Source of the DNA: Pseudomonadota bacterium
Lineage (GTDB): Bacteria > Pseudomonadota > Alphaproteobacteria > Acetobacterales > Acetobacteraceae
DNA: 34,292 nt
Reading direction: 5' to 3'
NCBI GenBank assembly: GCA_021849425.1
Contig: JAJZSY010000026.1
Coordinates: forward strand, 1 to 34,292
Of this stretch, positions 27,788 to 34,292 are shown in pieces. The position numbers and the translations under genes were made by a program. The stretch's first letter is position 1. Each line of letters begins with the position of its first letter. The notes below the pieces were generated by a model, which worked only from the letters and a program-made list of their open reading frames with translations, was not told the origin of the DNA and did not search any database.

Positions 27788-30147
27788 GGGATCAGTCCCC
27801 ACGCTTCACGCCTCGGGCTGCCGTCGAGCACCGTTCCGGCCGGCAACCGCTCAATCCATCCATGATCTTCGAGGATGGCAACGGCCCGCTTCGCGTCATC
27901 CGCCTTCCGCAGCCGGTTCGGGCCGCTCTTGTATAGCGTTGTAAGTGGCAGGCGCGGATCGGGCTGGGTCCGCCACCAGTTGAGCAATTCCTGCGCGGCG
28001 TCCAGTTCGGGATCGGGTGCAACCGTCTCGCCGAGTCTCAACTGCTCGCCGGCATACCAGCTTGCCAGCGTCGCCCCTGCGTCGAACGTCTCGGCGTCGA
28101 TGACGTCCTTGCCGGCATATGCGGCGAGGATGCCGGCGAGGCGGCTGGCGTGCTCGACCATTTTCGCGCCAAAACCGCGGATCGAACTGTATCGCCGGCC
28201 GTCCGCGAGGTCGCGCTCGGTCGCGTCGTGAAACAGGATCAGGCGGCGTTCGGCCTCGACGTTGAAGGGCAACGGTTCGGGGTCGAGGCCGTCCGATCCG
28301 TCGAGGCGGCGCGGCGCCTTGGCGAGCAGGTGGCCCATGCGGGTGTTGTATTCGTCCAGGAACTCATCGAAGTCCGGCTCACGGTCACGCCATAGGCGGG
28401 TGCCGATAGTCGTCTCCGGTTCCGATATAAGCATCCGGGCGATAAGCCCGTTGTCGCGCGCGCTGGCGTTGCCCATCAGGATCGAGGCGACGGAACGCTG
28501 AACCGCGAGCGAGAGCGAGGCGCGGCGGCCGGGCGCGAATGTGGCCTTGCCCGCCCGCAGCCGCTTGATAGGCGAGCCGTCCCAAAGGGTGTTGATCGTC
28601 GTCATTGTCCGGACGGCCGCATCTTCGGACATAGCGTGACCGCCGAGGAACATGCCGCCCTCGGCCGAGAAGATCGCGGCGTAGGGCCTCAGCGTCAAAA
28701 GGTTGATCAGCCCCTCGATTGTTCCTTCCTCGGCCGTGAGCATGGGCGGGGCCGGTGCCTTCGGTTCCGATCCGACATCGGCCAGCGCCCGCTCGACGGC
28801 GGCGCGGCCGTCTTTTGCGGCCTTGCGCGCCTCGATCCGGGCCGCGTCGAACGCTTCCTTGTCTCGTCCATAGGCCGCTTGCTCGGCGTCAAACTGCGCC
28901 GCCAGCGCGGCCTCAGCGCGTCGGATTGGCAGGCTCGCCAGGTGGTCGACGCTTGTCTTGCGCTCGCCTGACTGTGCGATGGTCAAAAATGCCGTGACGA
29001 GCGGTCGAGGGCCGACATTCGGAATCTCGACATCATGATGAATCGCGGCAGCAAAGCCGGCGGCCGCGAGCACCGATGCAGCGCATAGGGCCTGCGGCGC
29101 CTGCGTGCGCCGCCGGATGGCCTCGACGGCCGGGCGCAGCCCAAGTAAGGCGGCCATCGGATACGGTTCAGGCGGCGGCGTCTCGCGCCGGAGAGGCCGT
29201 TTCAACTCCGGCGGCACCAGCGACACCGATGGCGTAGCGTTTTCCCAGATGCGGTGAAGTTCGCGCTGTTCGGGGTCGCCGCATTTGTCCCTGAACCATT
29301 CGGCGGTCGAGGGATGCTCGCGGATCGCGTCGCCCATATCGGAGAATGACCAGCCGATAGACTTAAGAGCGGCGCCCAGGGCCATCGCGCGTTCGGATCG
29401 CGAGCCGTAGCTGTCTGATCCGTCCAGCCGGTCCAGCACGCCGCGCAGCAGCCGCGAGGAACCGGCGGCGCGTTCCAGCCGTTCAGAGATGCCCCCCGGT
29501 GCCTTGCGGGTCTCAGGGCGGCTCTGGGCGGTTGCGCCCTTCATTGCCGGCCCTGCCTGCTCGATCAGCCAGAGCAGCGCGGGTGCGTCGATGGTCTCCA
29601 GCGTCGTCGGCGTGCCGTCGAGGTGCTGGCCTGTCACGGCGAAGTAGCGGCCGCCGAGATACAACTCGATGCCCGGCCCATGATCGCCGCCGCCGGGTGC
29701 TGCCCACCGCTTGCCGAACTGCGTTTTCATCGCACTGCGGAGTGCGGCAATTTCGTTCGTCCGGTAGGCGAAGAACACTTTCACGCCGCAGCCTGACGGG
29801 CTGATTTCGGTGTAGCTGGCGAAACGGTCGATGACCGCTTGCGCCCATCCGGCGATTTCACCCTTCTCGGGATCGAGGCAACTGTCCAGATCGACGCCGC
29901 CCAGGTGCAGGCCGCCGCCGATCTCGGCAAACTCGATGCCGATGCCGCCTATCCCGCCGTTCACAATGCGCGGAATTGCGCGCTCGGCAACATCACGCGG
30001 CGCCCAGGTGAGGGGGTCGCTTGCGCTGGCCTCGATCTCCGTCATGGGGTTGAACGGAACCTTTGTCGGCTTGCCGTTGCGGCTCCGTTTTGCCCAAGTG
30101 ACCCAAAGAGGGGACGGAGCGAGGCTTTCGAGGGTGATGGCGTTCAT
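27784..30147 (-). CDS. Primase-polymerase / DUF3987 helicase-like replication protein
   Basis: A 787-residue protein. The N-terminal part (about 1-200) looks like a bifunctional primase-polymerase of the archaeo-eukaryotic primase type. GVDLDS (84-89) supplies the two metal-binding aspartates, TEISPSGCGVKVFF (113-126) is the characteristic second block, and ELYLGGRYFAVTGQ (161-174) is the third. The C-terminal part (about 325-690) matches DUF3987, with the degenerate P-loop AQSGERKTSVD (391-401), FSAEGG and the NGLIARML motif. It probably initiates replication of the excised element. ATG 30147 has GGGAGGGC as ribosome site and a TAATG overlap with the gene before. Confidence 0.85.
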   Translation of the reverse strand: MNAITLESLAPSPLWVTWAKRSRNGKPTKVPFNPMTEIEASASDPLTWAPRDVAERAIPRIVNGGIGGIGIEFAEIGGGLHLGGVDLDSCLDPEKGEIAGWAQAVIDRFASYTEISPSGCGVKVFFAYRTNEIAALRSAMKTQFGKRWAAPGGGDHGPGIELYLGGRYFAVTGQHLDGTPTTLETIDAPALLWLIEQAGPAMKGATAQSRPETRKAPGGISERLERAAGSSRLLRGVLDRLDGSDSYGSRSERAMALGAALKSIGWSFSDMGDAIREHPSTAEWFRDKCGDPEQRELHRIWENATPSVSLVPPELKRPLRRETPPPEPYPMAALLGLRPAVEAIRRRTQAPQALCAASVLAAAGFAAAIHHDVEIPNVGPRPLVTAFLTIAQSGERKTSVDHLASLPIRRAEAALAAQFDAEQAAYGRDKEAFDAARIEARKAAKDGRAAVERALADVGSEPKAPAPPMLTAEEGTIEGLINLLTLRPYAAIFSAEGGMFLGGHAMSEDAAVRTMTTINTLWDGSPIKRLRAGKATFAPGRRASLSLAVQRSVASILMGNASARDNGLIARMLISEPETTIGTRLWRDREPDFDEFLDEYNTRMGHLLAKAPRRLDGSDGLDPEPLPFNVEAERRLILFHDATERDLADGRRYSSIRGFGAKMVEHASRLAGILAAYAGKDVIDAETFDAGATLASWYAGEQLRLGETVAPDPELDAAQELLNWWRTQPDPRLPLTTLYKSGPNRLRKADDAKRAVAILEDHGWIERLPAGTVLDGSPRREAWGLIP

Positions 30148-30410
30148 TATTTGCCCTCCCGGATCAGCCCGGCGAGCGCCTCGGCAATGCGCCTGCAATG
30201 GCGGGCCTCGATGTCCGCCTGCGCGCGGAGAACGCTATCGCGCTCCCGCCTCGCCATGATCCAGTCGGCGCGGCTCGCGAGCGAGCGGGCAGCGCGGCGA
30301 AGATCACTTTCAGGCATCTCGATGGTCAGGATGCGGCGCCTTGAGCGGCTTTCAATGTCGTCAATGAGGTGGTCATGCTGCTTGTCGGCAGCGCGTTTGC
30401 GGTCAACCAT
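30147..30410 (-). CDS. Small basic unknown protein (87 aa)
   Basis: An 87-residue, highly charged helical protein, MVDRKRAADKQHDHLIDDIESRSRRR..., ending just where the primase-helicase starts (TAATG, one base shared). No family is recognised. It may be a replication accessory or DNA-binding protein. Alternative overlapping frames here have no coupling and are less likely. About 140 bases separate it from the AlpA-like gene. Confidence 0.6.
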   Translation of the reverse strand: MVDRKRAADKQHDHLIDDIESRSRRRILTIEMPESDLRRAARSLASRADWIMARRERDSVLRAQADIEARHCRRIAEALAGLIREGK

Positions 30411-30549
30411 TTAGGGCATCCTCGCTGCCCCACAAACCGCTTGCACCGAGTCGCCGGCGCGTCTATCTCTTGACCGCTGCCAAGCAATCCAGAGATTTCC
30501 GCGCCGCTCCGATGCCGCAAGGTTTTCGGGGCGGTTTTCATTTGGGGAA

Positions 30550-30738
30550 TTAGGCCGCGCTCTTGGGCAGGCTCTCGGCGAAGCGCCGCAAGCTCTCGGC
30601 GGTGATAAAGGTCGAGCGGCCCAGCTTGCGGACATCAAATGATCCCGCGCGGACAAGTTCCCAGAACTTTGAGTGTTTCACCCCAAGCGCGGCCTGCGCC
30701 TCGCCCGGACGGTAAAGAAGTTTGCTTTCCGTGGTCAT
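30550..30738 (-). CDS. AlpA/excisionase-type helix-turn-helix protein
   Basis: A 62-residue MerR/AlpA-like DNA-binding protein: LLYRPGEAQAALGVKHSKFWELVRAG gives the helix-turn-helix, followed by the wing strand FDVRKLGRSTFITAESLRRF. Such proteins act as excisionase/recombination directionality factors or activate the integrase of P4-like islands. ATG 30738 has an AAAGG ribosome site, and a longer upstream frame is AT-rich and out of family. It sits ahead of the replication genes, in the usual early-gene place. Confidence 0.82.
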   Translation of the reverse strand: MTTESKLLYRPGEAQAALGVKHSKFWELVRAGSFDVRKLGRSTFITAESLRRFAESLPKSAA

Positions 30739-30785
30739 CCTTTCTGCTCCTTTCGTAGCGTTGCGGATAACCACGGATTGCCAAA

Positions 30786-31532
30786 TCAACATTCGGGATG
30801 CAGCAAACTTTCCCAAACTTCGGGATCATAGGGGGGGCTTTTGGCAATTTCCTTGTATTTTTCGATATCTTCTGCAACAGCCTTACAAACCGTAGCAATA
30901 GACGGTAGTCTTTTATCGAAATAGATAATTTGCAGGATATCCATAAGGGTTTTTATGATACCGTTTCCCGGTGTTGCTCTAACCGTCGCATGGCCTCGAA
31001 CGGAAAACACAACCAAATCGGGGAGCACCTCGCGGGCAACATAGGTCCAGCCGCGAATCGACTGTTGCGGGTGCACTGGTCGCGAAAGCTGGGAATGAGG
31101 GTTGTCGGCTGATCCGCGAGGGTATCGCAAAACAGAGATTGCGAGCGCCCATTGGCGGCGAAACTCGGCGAAGGCCTCGGTATCAGGAAACCGCTCGCGG
31201 TCGCGTTCCAAGATTTCGGCCGCTGCGTCAAGTTTCTTGCGATCCCGTTGCATCTTTCCGACATCGTGAACTAGGCGGCCGATCGAATGATTGTTCGGCG
31301 GTTGATCGACGAAAAGATTTATGCGGCCCGCGAGAACTGTCCACGCGGCAGCGGGCGGCAGGAACACGCCGCTGTTATGGCCCTTGTCGAAATGGCGGCG
31401 GAGGGTCGCGTCGATCCACTCAGGCGTCACATACCGCGCGCCAGGTCGCCGGGGCGGCCGGTTTGTGCTGTCGATCACAACGGCATCAGCCGGCGGGGGC
31501 TTTCCCCCGCCGTTTTCGTCGTCAGGTCCCAT
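30786..31532 (-). CDS. Unknown protein (248 aa)
   Basis: A 248-residue protein starting MGPDDENGGGKPPPADAVV behind a GGGGGAGG ribosome site. The N-terminal 30 residues are disordered. A mostly helical body follows, with YVTPEWIDATLRRHF, a charged coiled segment DRKKLDAAAEILERDRERF, and near the C-terminus IIKTLMDILQIIYF and AVAEDIEKYKEIAKSPPY. The second half uses more A/T-rich codons than the first, suggesting a mosaic origin. No family is recognised. The position in the early operon suggests a regulatory or host-interaction function. Confidence 0.65.
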   Translation of the reverse strand: MGPDDENGGGKPPPADAVVIDSTNRPPRRPGARYVTPEWIDATLRRHFDKGHNSGVFLPPAAAWTVLAGRINLFVDQPPNNHSIGRLVHDVGKMQRDRKKLDAAAEILERDRERFPDTEAFAEFRRQWALAISVLRYPRGSADNPHSQLSRPVHPQQSIRGWTYVAREVLPDLVVFSVRGHATVRATPGNGIIKTLMDILQIIYFDKRLPSIATVCKAVAEDIEKYKEIAKSPPYDPEVWESLLHPEC

Positions 31533-31773
31533 TCTGCGCCTCCCCCCGCGCGTCCCATTCGGCCAGCAGGGCATCGGCTGCGGCCTCGGGATCGCCGTTC
31601 CCTGTCTCGCGGAAAACGGCGATGACGTGCGGGCGAAGGTCGGTCCCGTCCCGCATCGCCACCAGCGCGTCACGGAAAGCGCACCGCGCGGCCTCGGGCA
31701 GCTTCCGCAGCAGGTCGAGCATTTCGCGCTCTGTGTCGTTCCGGGCGGCGCGCGGATCGGTCGAGGCGGTCAT
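31522..31773 (-). CDS. Small unknown protein (83 aa)
   Basis: An 83-residue acidic, helical protein, MTASTDPRAARNDTEREMLDLLRKLPEAARCAFRDAL.... Its ATG overlaps the previous stop (ATGA) and its end overlaps the next start by 11 bases. The helical pattern is reminiscent of small phage regulators, but no family is recognised. Confidence 0.6.
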   Translation of the reverse strand: MTASTDPRAARNDTEREMLDLLRKLPEAARCAFRDALVAMRDGTDLRPHVIAVFRETGNGDPEAAADALLAEWDARGEAQNGT

Positions 31774-32198
31774 AGCGCGGCCTCCGCCGCCGTGTCGGTC
31801 GGAAGGCCGAGCAGTCGCGCGGTATCGTGGAGGATCGCGCCGGCGATGCAATCATCCCAATCGGAAGGTCCCTCTATGCACGTCGGTCTGTAAGAGAACG
31901 CCATGCGGAGCCGCGCCCGGACACCGTCCCAGGTCTTCGCATCCATCTCATGCGCGCGCGTGATGATCTGGTCCTGTTCCTCGTAGAGGGGTGCCGTCTC
32001 GGCCTGCGCGAGCCTGTCGCCCTCTAAGGTGTTTGGCGCAGTGTCGAAGATGTGGCGCTTCTGCCGCTCCAACTCAGTGAAGCGGTCGCACAGGGCGATC
32101 AGTTCGGCATCGTTGCCGGCGGCTTGCGCCACGGCAGGGGCGGCAACGGCGGCAGCGGCGCCAGCCATCGCGGCCCGGATCGTCTCGCGGCGGTTCAC
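31770..32198 (-). CDS. Unknown protein with Tat-like signal (142 aa)
   Basis: A 142-residue protein with a twin-arginine-like signal, MNRRETIRAAMAGAAAAVAAPAVAQA, cleaved after about residue 26. The mature part is helical and acidic (LIALCDRFTELERQKRHIFD, APLYEEQDQIITRAHEMD). The GTG start sits in a GTGA overlap with the 64-residue gene. An exported protein encoded in the early operon of a phage-like element could act at the envelope, for example in superinfection control. That is inference; no family is recognised. Confidence 0.65.
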   Translation of the reverse strand: MNRRETIRAAMAGAAAAVAAPAVAQAAGNDAELIALCDRFTELERQKRHIFDTAPNTLEGDRLAQAETAPLYEEQDQIITRAHEMDAKTWDGVRARLRMAFSYRPTCIEGPSDWDDCIAGAILHDTARLLGLPTDTAAEAAL

Positions 32199-32389
32199 GC
32201 CAGGCCAGCCCGGTGCATCGCACCCTCGAGGATCAGGCCGACGAGGCGGCGCTCGCTTGCGGTCGTCGCCATCGCCGCCAGGTCGCGGGCGGCAGCTTCG
32301 GCCCGGCGAGCCACGTCCAGGACGAGAACGCGCTGGGAATTGTCATTCGTGGCCGGATTCGTGATATGGTTTACTCGATCTCGTTGCAT
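32195..32389 (-). CDS. Small unknown protein (64 aa)
   Basis: A 64-residue helical protein, MQRDRVNHITNPATNDNSQR..., with a strong GGAGG ribosome site before ATG 32389 and a GTGA overlap with the exported protein gene. It is the first clear gene of the early operon, just downstream of the integrase gene. No family is recognised. Confidence 0.6.
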   Translation of the reverse strand: MQRDRVNHITNPATNDNSQRVLVLDVARRAEAAARDLAAMATTASERRLVGLILEGAMHRAGLA

Positions 32390-32481
32390 GGTTCAGCCTC
32401 CATATTCGGGATCATCGCCGGGGGCGGCACCACCCGCCTCCGGCACTCCCGGTTCGCCGGCAACCGGCCGGCACGGATCGG

Positions 32482-33714
32482 TCAGGCGCGGCGCATCGCC
32501 ACCACCTTGTCAGATTCCTCGGCCAGCCCGGCGCAGTAGCTCGCCCAGGCTTCCATGAGTTGCCGCCGCTTCGCGAGCAGGTCGCCACGCTGGTATGCGG
32601 CCTCAGTCCGATCCTTGTTCACATGGGCAAGAGCGACCTCGGCGATTTCGCGAGGAAAACTAGTCATCTCGGCGGCCCAATCGCGGAAGGATGAGCGCAT
32701 GCCGTGCGGCGTGAAGCCCGGCCGCAGCACGGCAAGAGCCTTTGCAAGAGCAACGTCACTCAGGGGTTTGCCAGGTGCGCCGCCGGGGAAGATCAGCCCA
32801 TCCCGGCGGGGCGAGCGTTCCGCCATGTCGCGCAGCACCTCGACGGCACGCGGCGCAAGCGGCACGCGGTGCTCGCGTTTCATCTTCATGCGGGCTGCCG
32901 GGATCACCCACACGGCTGCGTCAAAGTCGATCTCATCCCATCTCGCGCCGCGCGCCTCGCCGGAGCGCGTAGCCGTGAGGATCAGGAATTCCAAGCACCG
33001 AGCCGAAACAGCCTCCCGCTCGCGCAGTGCGGCCATGAAAGCCGGCATATCGTGGTAGTCGATCGCCGCGTGATGCTTCACGGCCCGCACCTTCGTTTTC
33101 GGCGCATATATCTGGTCGAGGAACCCCTGCCACCGCGCCGGATTGTCGCCGCTGCGCCAGCCGTGCACGGTCGCGTATGCCAGCACGGCCTCGACGCGGC
33201 CGCGCAGCCGGCTCGCGGTCTCCGGCTTGTCGGTCCAGATCGGGTCGAGCACCCGGCGGACGTCGAGCAGGCTGATCTCGCTTACCGGCCGCTTGCCGAT
33301 GATCGGACTGGCGTAGGTCGCCAGCGTGTTCGTCCATTGTTGCGCATGCTTCGGGTTTGACCATTCGGCGCGGTGCGCCTCGACGTAGGCAGCGGCGACG
33401 GCATCGAAGGTGCGGGCAGTCTGCTCGGCGGCGAGGTGCTGGCGCTCGCGGCGCTGGGCGAGCGGATCGAAGCCGTCTCGAACCTGATTCCGTAGCTGCC
33501 GGGCTAGCTCGCGGGCTTCGCTCAGGGATACATCGCGCAGCGGGCCGAGGCTCATCCAATGTTTTCGGCCCGCCATCGTGTAGCGGAAAGCCCAGCTCTT
33601 CGAGCCGTCAGCCCGGACCCGCAAATACAAACCACCGCCGTCATGCAGATTACCCTCGCGGTTCGCGTTCGTAATCGCGAGAGCGTTCAAGCGTTTTGAG
33701 ACGGTTTTGGGCAT
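32482..33714 (-). CDS. Tyrosine recombinase (P4-type integrase)
   Basis: A 410-residue phage-type site-specific recombinase. The N-terminal DUF4102 arm-binding domain opens MPKTVSKRLNALAITNANREGNLHDGGGLYLRV. A SAM-like core-binding domain spans about 100-195 and the catalytic domain about 220-390. Catalytic residues visible are Arg250 (TATRSGEARG), His337 and Arg340 (HGMRSSFRDW), His364 (LAHVNKD) and the nucleophile Tyr374 (AAYQRGD). It drives integration at tRNA-Ser. ATG 33714 is chosen because an in-frame ATG at 33735 lies inside the repeat cluster upstream. Those repeats overlap its promoter, so autoregulation is likely. Confidence 0.93.
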   Translation of the reverse strand: MPKTVSKRLNALAITNANREGNLHDGGGLYLRVRADGSKSWAFRYTMAGRKHWMSLGPLRDVSLSEARELARQLRNQVRDGFDPLAQRRERQHLAAEQTARTFDAVAAAYVEAHRAEWSNPKHAQQWTNTLATYASPIIGKRPVSEISLLDVRRVLDPIWTDKPETASRLRGRVEAVLAYATVHGWRSGDNPARWQGFLDQIYAPKTKVRAVKHHAAIDYHDMPAFMAALREREAVSARCLEFLILTATRSGEARGARWDEIDFDAAVWVIPAARMKMKREHRVPLAPRAVEVLRDMAERSPRRDGLIFPGGAPGKPLSDVALAKALAVLRPGFTPHGMRSSFRDWAAEMTSFPREIAEVALAHVNKDRTEAAYQRGDLLAKRRQLMEAWASYCAGLAEESDKVVAMRRA

Positions 33715-34046
33715 CGTCACCACCCCGAACCGCAAGAAACCGCAAGGAATCGCAACCGAATCGCAACCGGGTTGCGGTTTTGTTTGGCACCTAAGCTATT
33801 GATTTCATTAGTCCGACATTCAGGAACCGCAGAAACCGCAGAAACCGCAGGGGGTCTAGGTGCCGTGGTCGCTGGGCTCATCATCAGGCTCTCCGTCGAA
33901 CTGCCCGGCTACATGCTCGGGCCTTCATGGATACACCATAATCCCGTATCTGATCGGACGTCAATGGACATTAATGGGCATCTTTCGGCTCTAATGCTTG
34001 GCTTATCCCTGCGTCTTTCTAAGGCTGGATAATGAGGTAAGGCGGA
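33715..34046. other. Right-end noncoding region of the element
   Basis: About 330 bases between the integrase start and the right attachment core. Contains the right repeat clusters (33728-33781 and 33824-33850), one GGATACAC (33929), and an AT-richer stretch up to the core. No gene is supported. Probable integrase promoter and recombination arm region. Confidence 0.6.
33728..33850 (-). repeat. Right clusters of 9-bp repeats (AAACCGCAx)
   Basis: AACCGCAAG-type copies run over 33728-33781 and include CGCAACCGGGTTGCGGTT (33762-33779), an 18-base string identical to one at 21079 near the left end. At 33824-33850 three copies, GAACCGCAG, AAACCGCAG and AAACCGCAG, stand back to back with a 9-bp period. 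They are the reverse complement of the left-end units, so the two ends mirror each other. Confidence 0.75.
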
Positions 34047-34063
34047 CACCCTCTCCGCCACCC
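34047..34063 (+). other. Attachment site, right copy (attR core)
   Basis: The second perfect copy of CACCCTCTCCGCCACCC, the tRNA-Ser 3' end. It has no tRNA body upstream, only element sequence. Since another integrase begins 143 bases further right, this copy may also serve as the left boundary of a second element. Confidence 0.88.
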
Positions 34064-34205
34064 CTGTATCCAGCAGCATCCAACATCATCCATTGAAGCC
34101 TTTGATATCAATGCGATAGACGGATTGCCCGTCCACTCGCGTCCACCCGAATTTGCCCGAATTCTGGGTTTCCACTTGGGTGATTTCGTGGGTAAGATTC
34201 AGCCC

Positions 34206-34292
34206 ATGGCCCGAGTCGTCAACAAGCTGTCGCCGATCAAGGTCGCGAAGCTGACCACGCCGGGCCTCTATGGCGACGGCAATAATCTCTAC
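34206..34292 (+). CDS. Second P4-type integrase, N-terminal part
   Basis: An open frame from ATG 34206 to the window edge, 29 codons, reading MARVVNKLSPIKVAKLTTPG and ending GDGNNLY. This is the N-terminal DUF4102-type opening of tyrosine recombinases ('kLt...v..l..pG.y.DG.gLyl'). It differs clearly from the first integrase. It points away from the attachment core, into unseen DNA to the right, as expected for an element adjacent to the first. The rest of the gene is outside the window. Confidence 0.82.
   Translation, partial: MARVVNKLSPIKVAKLTTPGLYGDGNNLY

Noticed and set aside
33772..34032. Plus-strand frame of 86 codons near the right boundary
   Set aside because: It includes the 9-bp repeats (translated as repeated TAETAE), has no ribosome site and lies in the attachment region.

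Overview
The window is GC-rich chromosomal DNA from an alphaproteobacterium. The gene set and protein style (obgE-proB, rplU-rpmA, lepB-rnc-era, a bacterial Asp/Glu leucyltransferase) fit the Acetobacteraceae, perhaps an Acidiphilium-like acidophile. The genus is a guess from protein character, not a search result.

Positions 1-20609 are ordinary host chromosome. On the left is the end of an acyl-CoA synthetase gene and a two-gene acyl-CoA dehydrogenase pair (fatty or dicarboxylic acyl-CoA oxidation). A minus-strand lepB-rnc-era operon follows, then plus-strand genes for a penicillin-binding D,D-carboxypeptidase and elongation factor G, closed by a strong terminator. Next are a methyltransferase/diiron protein pair, an amidase, an iron-type alcohol dehydrogenase, a histidine phosphatase/GST pair and prs. 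Then come an RDD membrane protein overlapping an Asp/Glu leucyltransferase, an exported cupredoxin-like protein, and the minus-strand run rplU-rpmA-obgE-proB. A complete tRNA-Ser(CGA) gene ends this part at 20699.

Positions 20686-34063 hold one integrated element of about 13.4 kb inserted in the 3' end of that tRNA. A perfect 17-bp copy of the tRNA end at 34047-34063 marks the right boundary. Just inside the right end is a tyrosine recombinase reading inward. Nearly all genes are on the minus strand and many are joined by stop/start overlaps (ATGA, GTGA, TTGA, TAATG). Transcription runs through three modules. The first is small unknown genes, one with a likely export signal, plus an AlpA/excisionase-type regulator. 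The second is a primase-polymerase/DUF3987 replication protein with a coupled unknown partner. After an AT-rich control region the third starts with a ribbon-helix-helix protein and continues with a virion-like module: a baseplate-hub-like protein, a tape-measure-like protein with a C-terminal muralytic-type domain, and small unknown proteins. No terminase, portal, capsid, tail tube or sheath gene is recognisable. The module ends in a broken ParB-like gene and a tiny zinc-ribbon protein. Families of a 9-bp CTGCGGTTT-type repeat lie near both ends in mirrored orientation and look like recombinase arm sites or replication iterons.

Right of the boundary (34064-34292) a second integrase of the same general family starts at 34206 and runs off the window. 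At least two elements therefore seem to be stacked at this tRNA. The first element is the best candidate for something undescribed: a self-integrating, self-replicating, phage-satellite-like island that carries tail-tip parts but no capsid.
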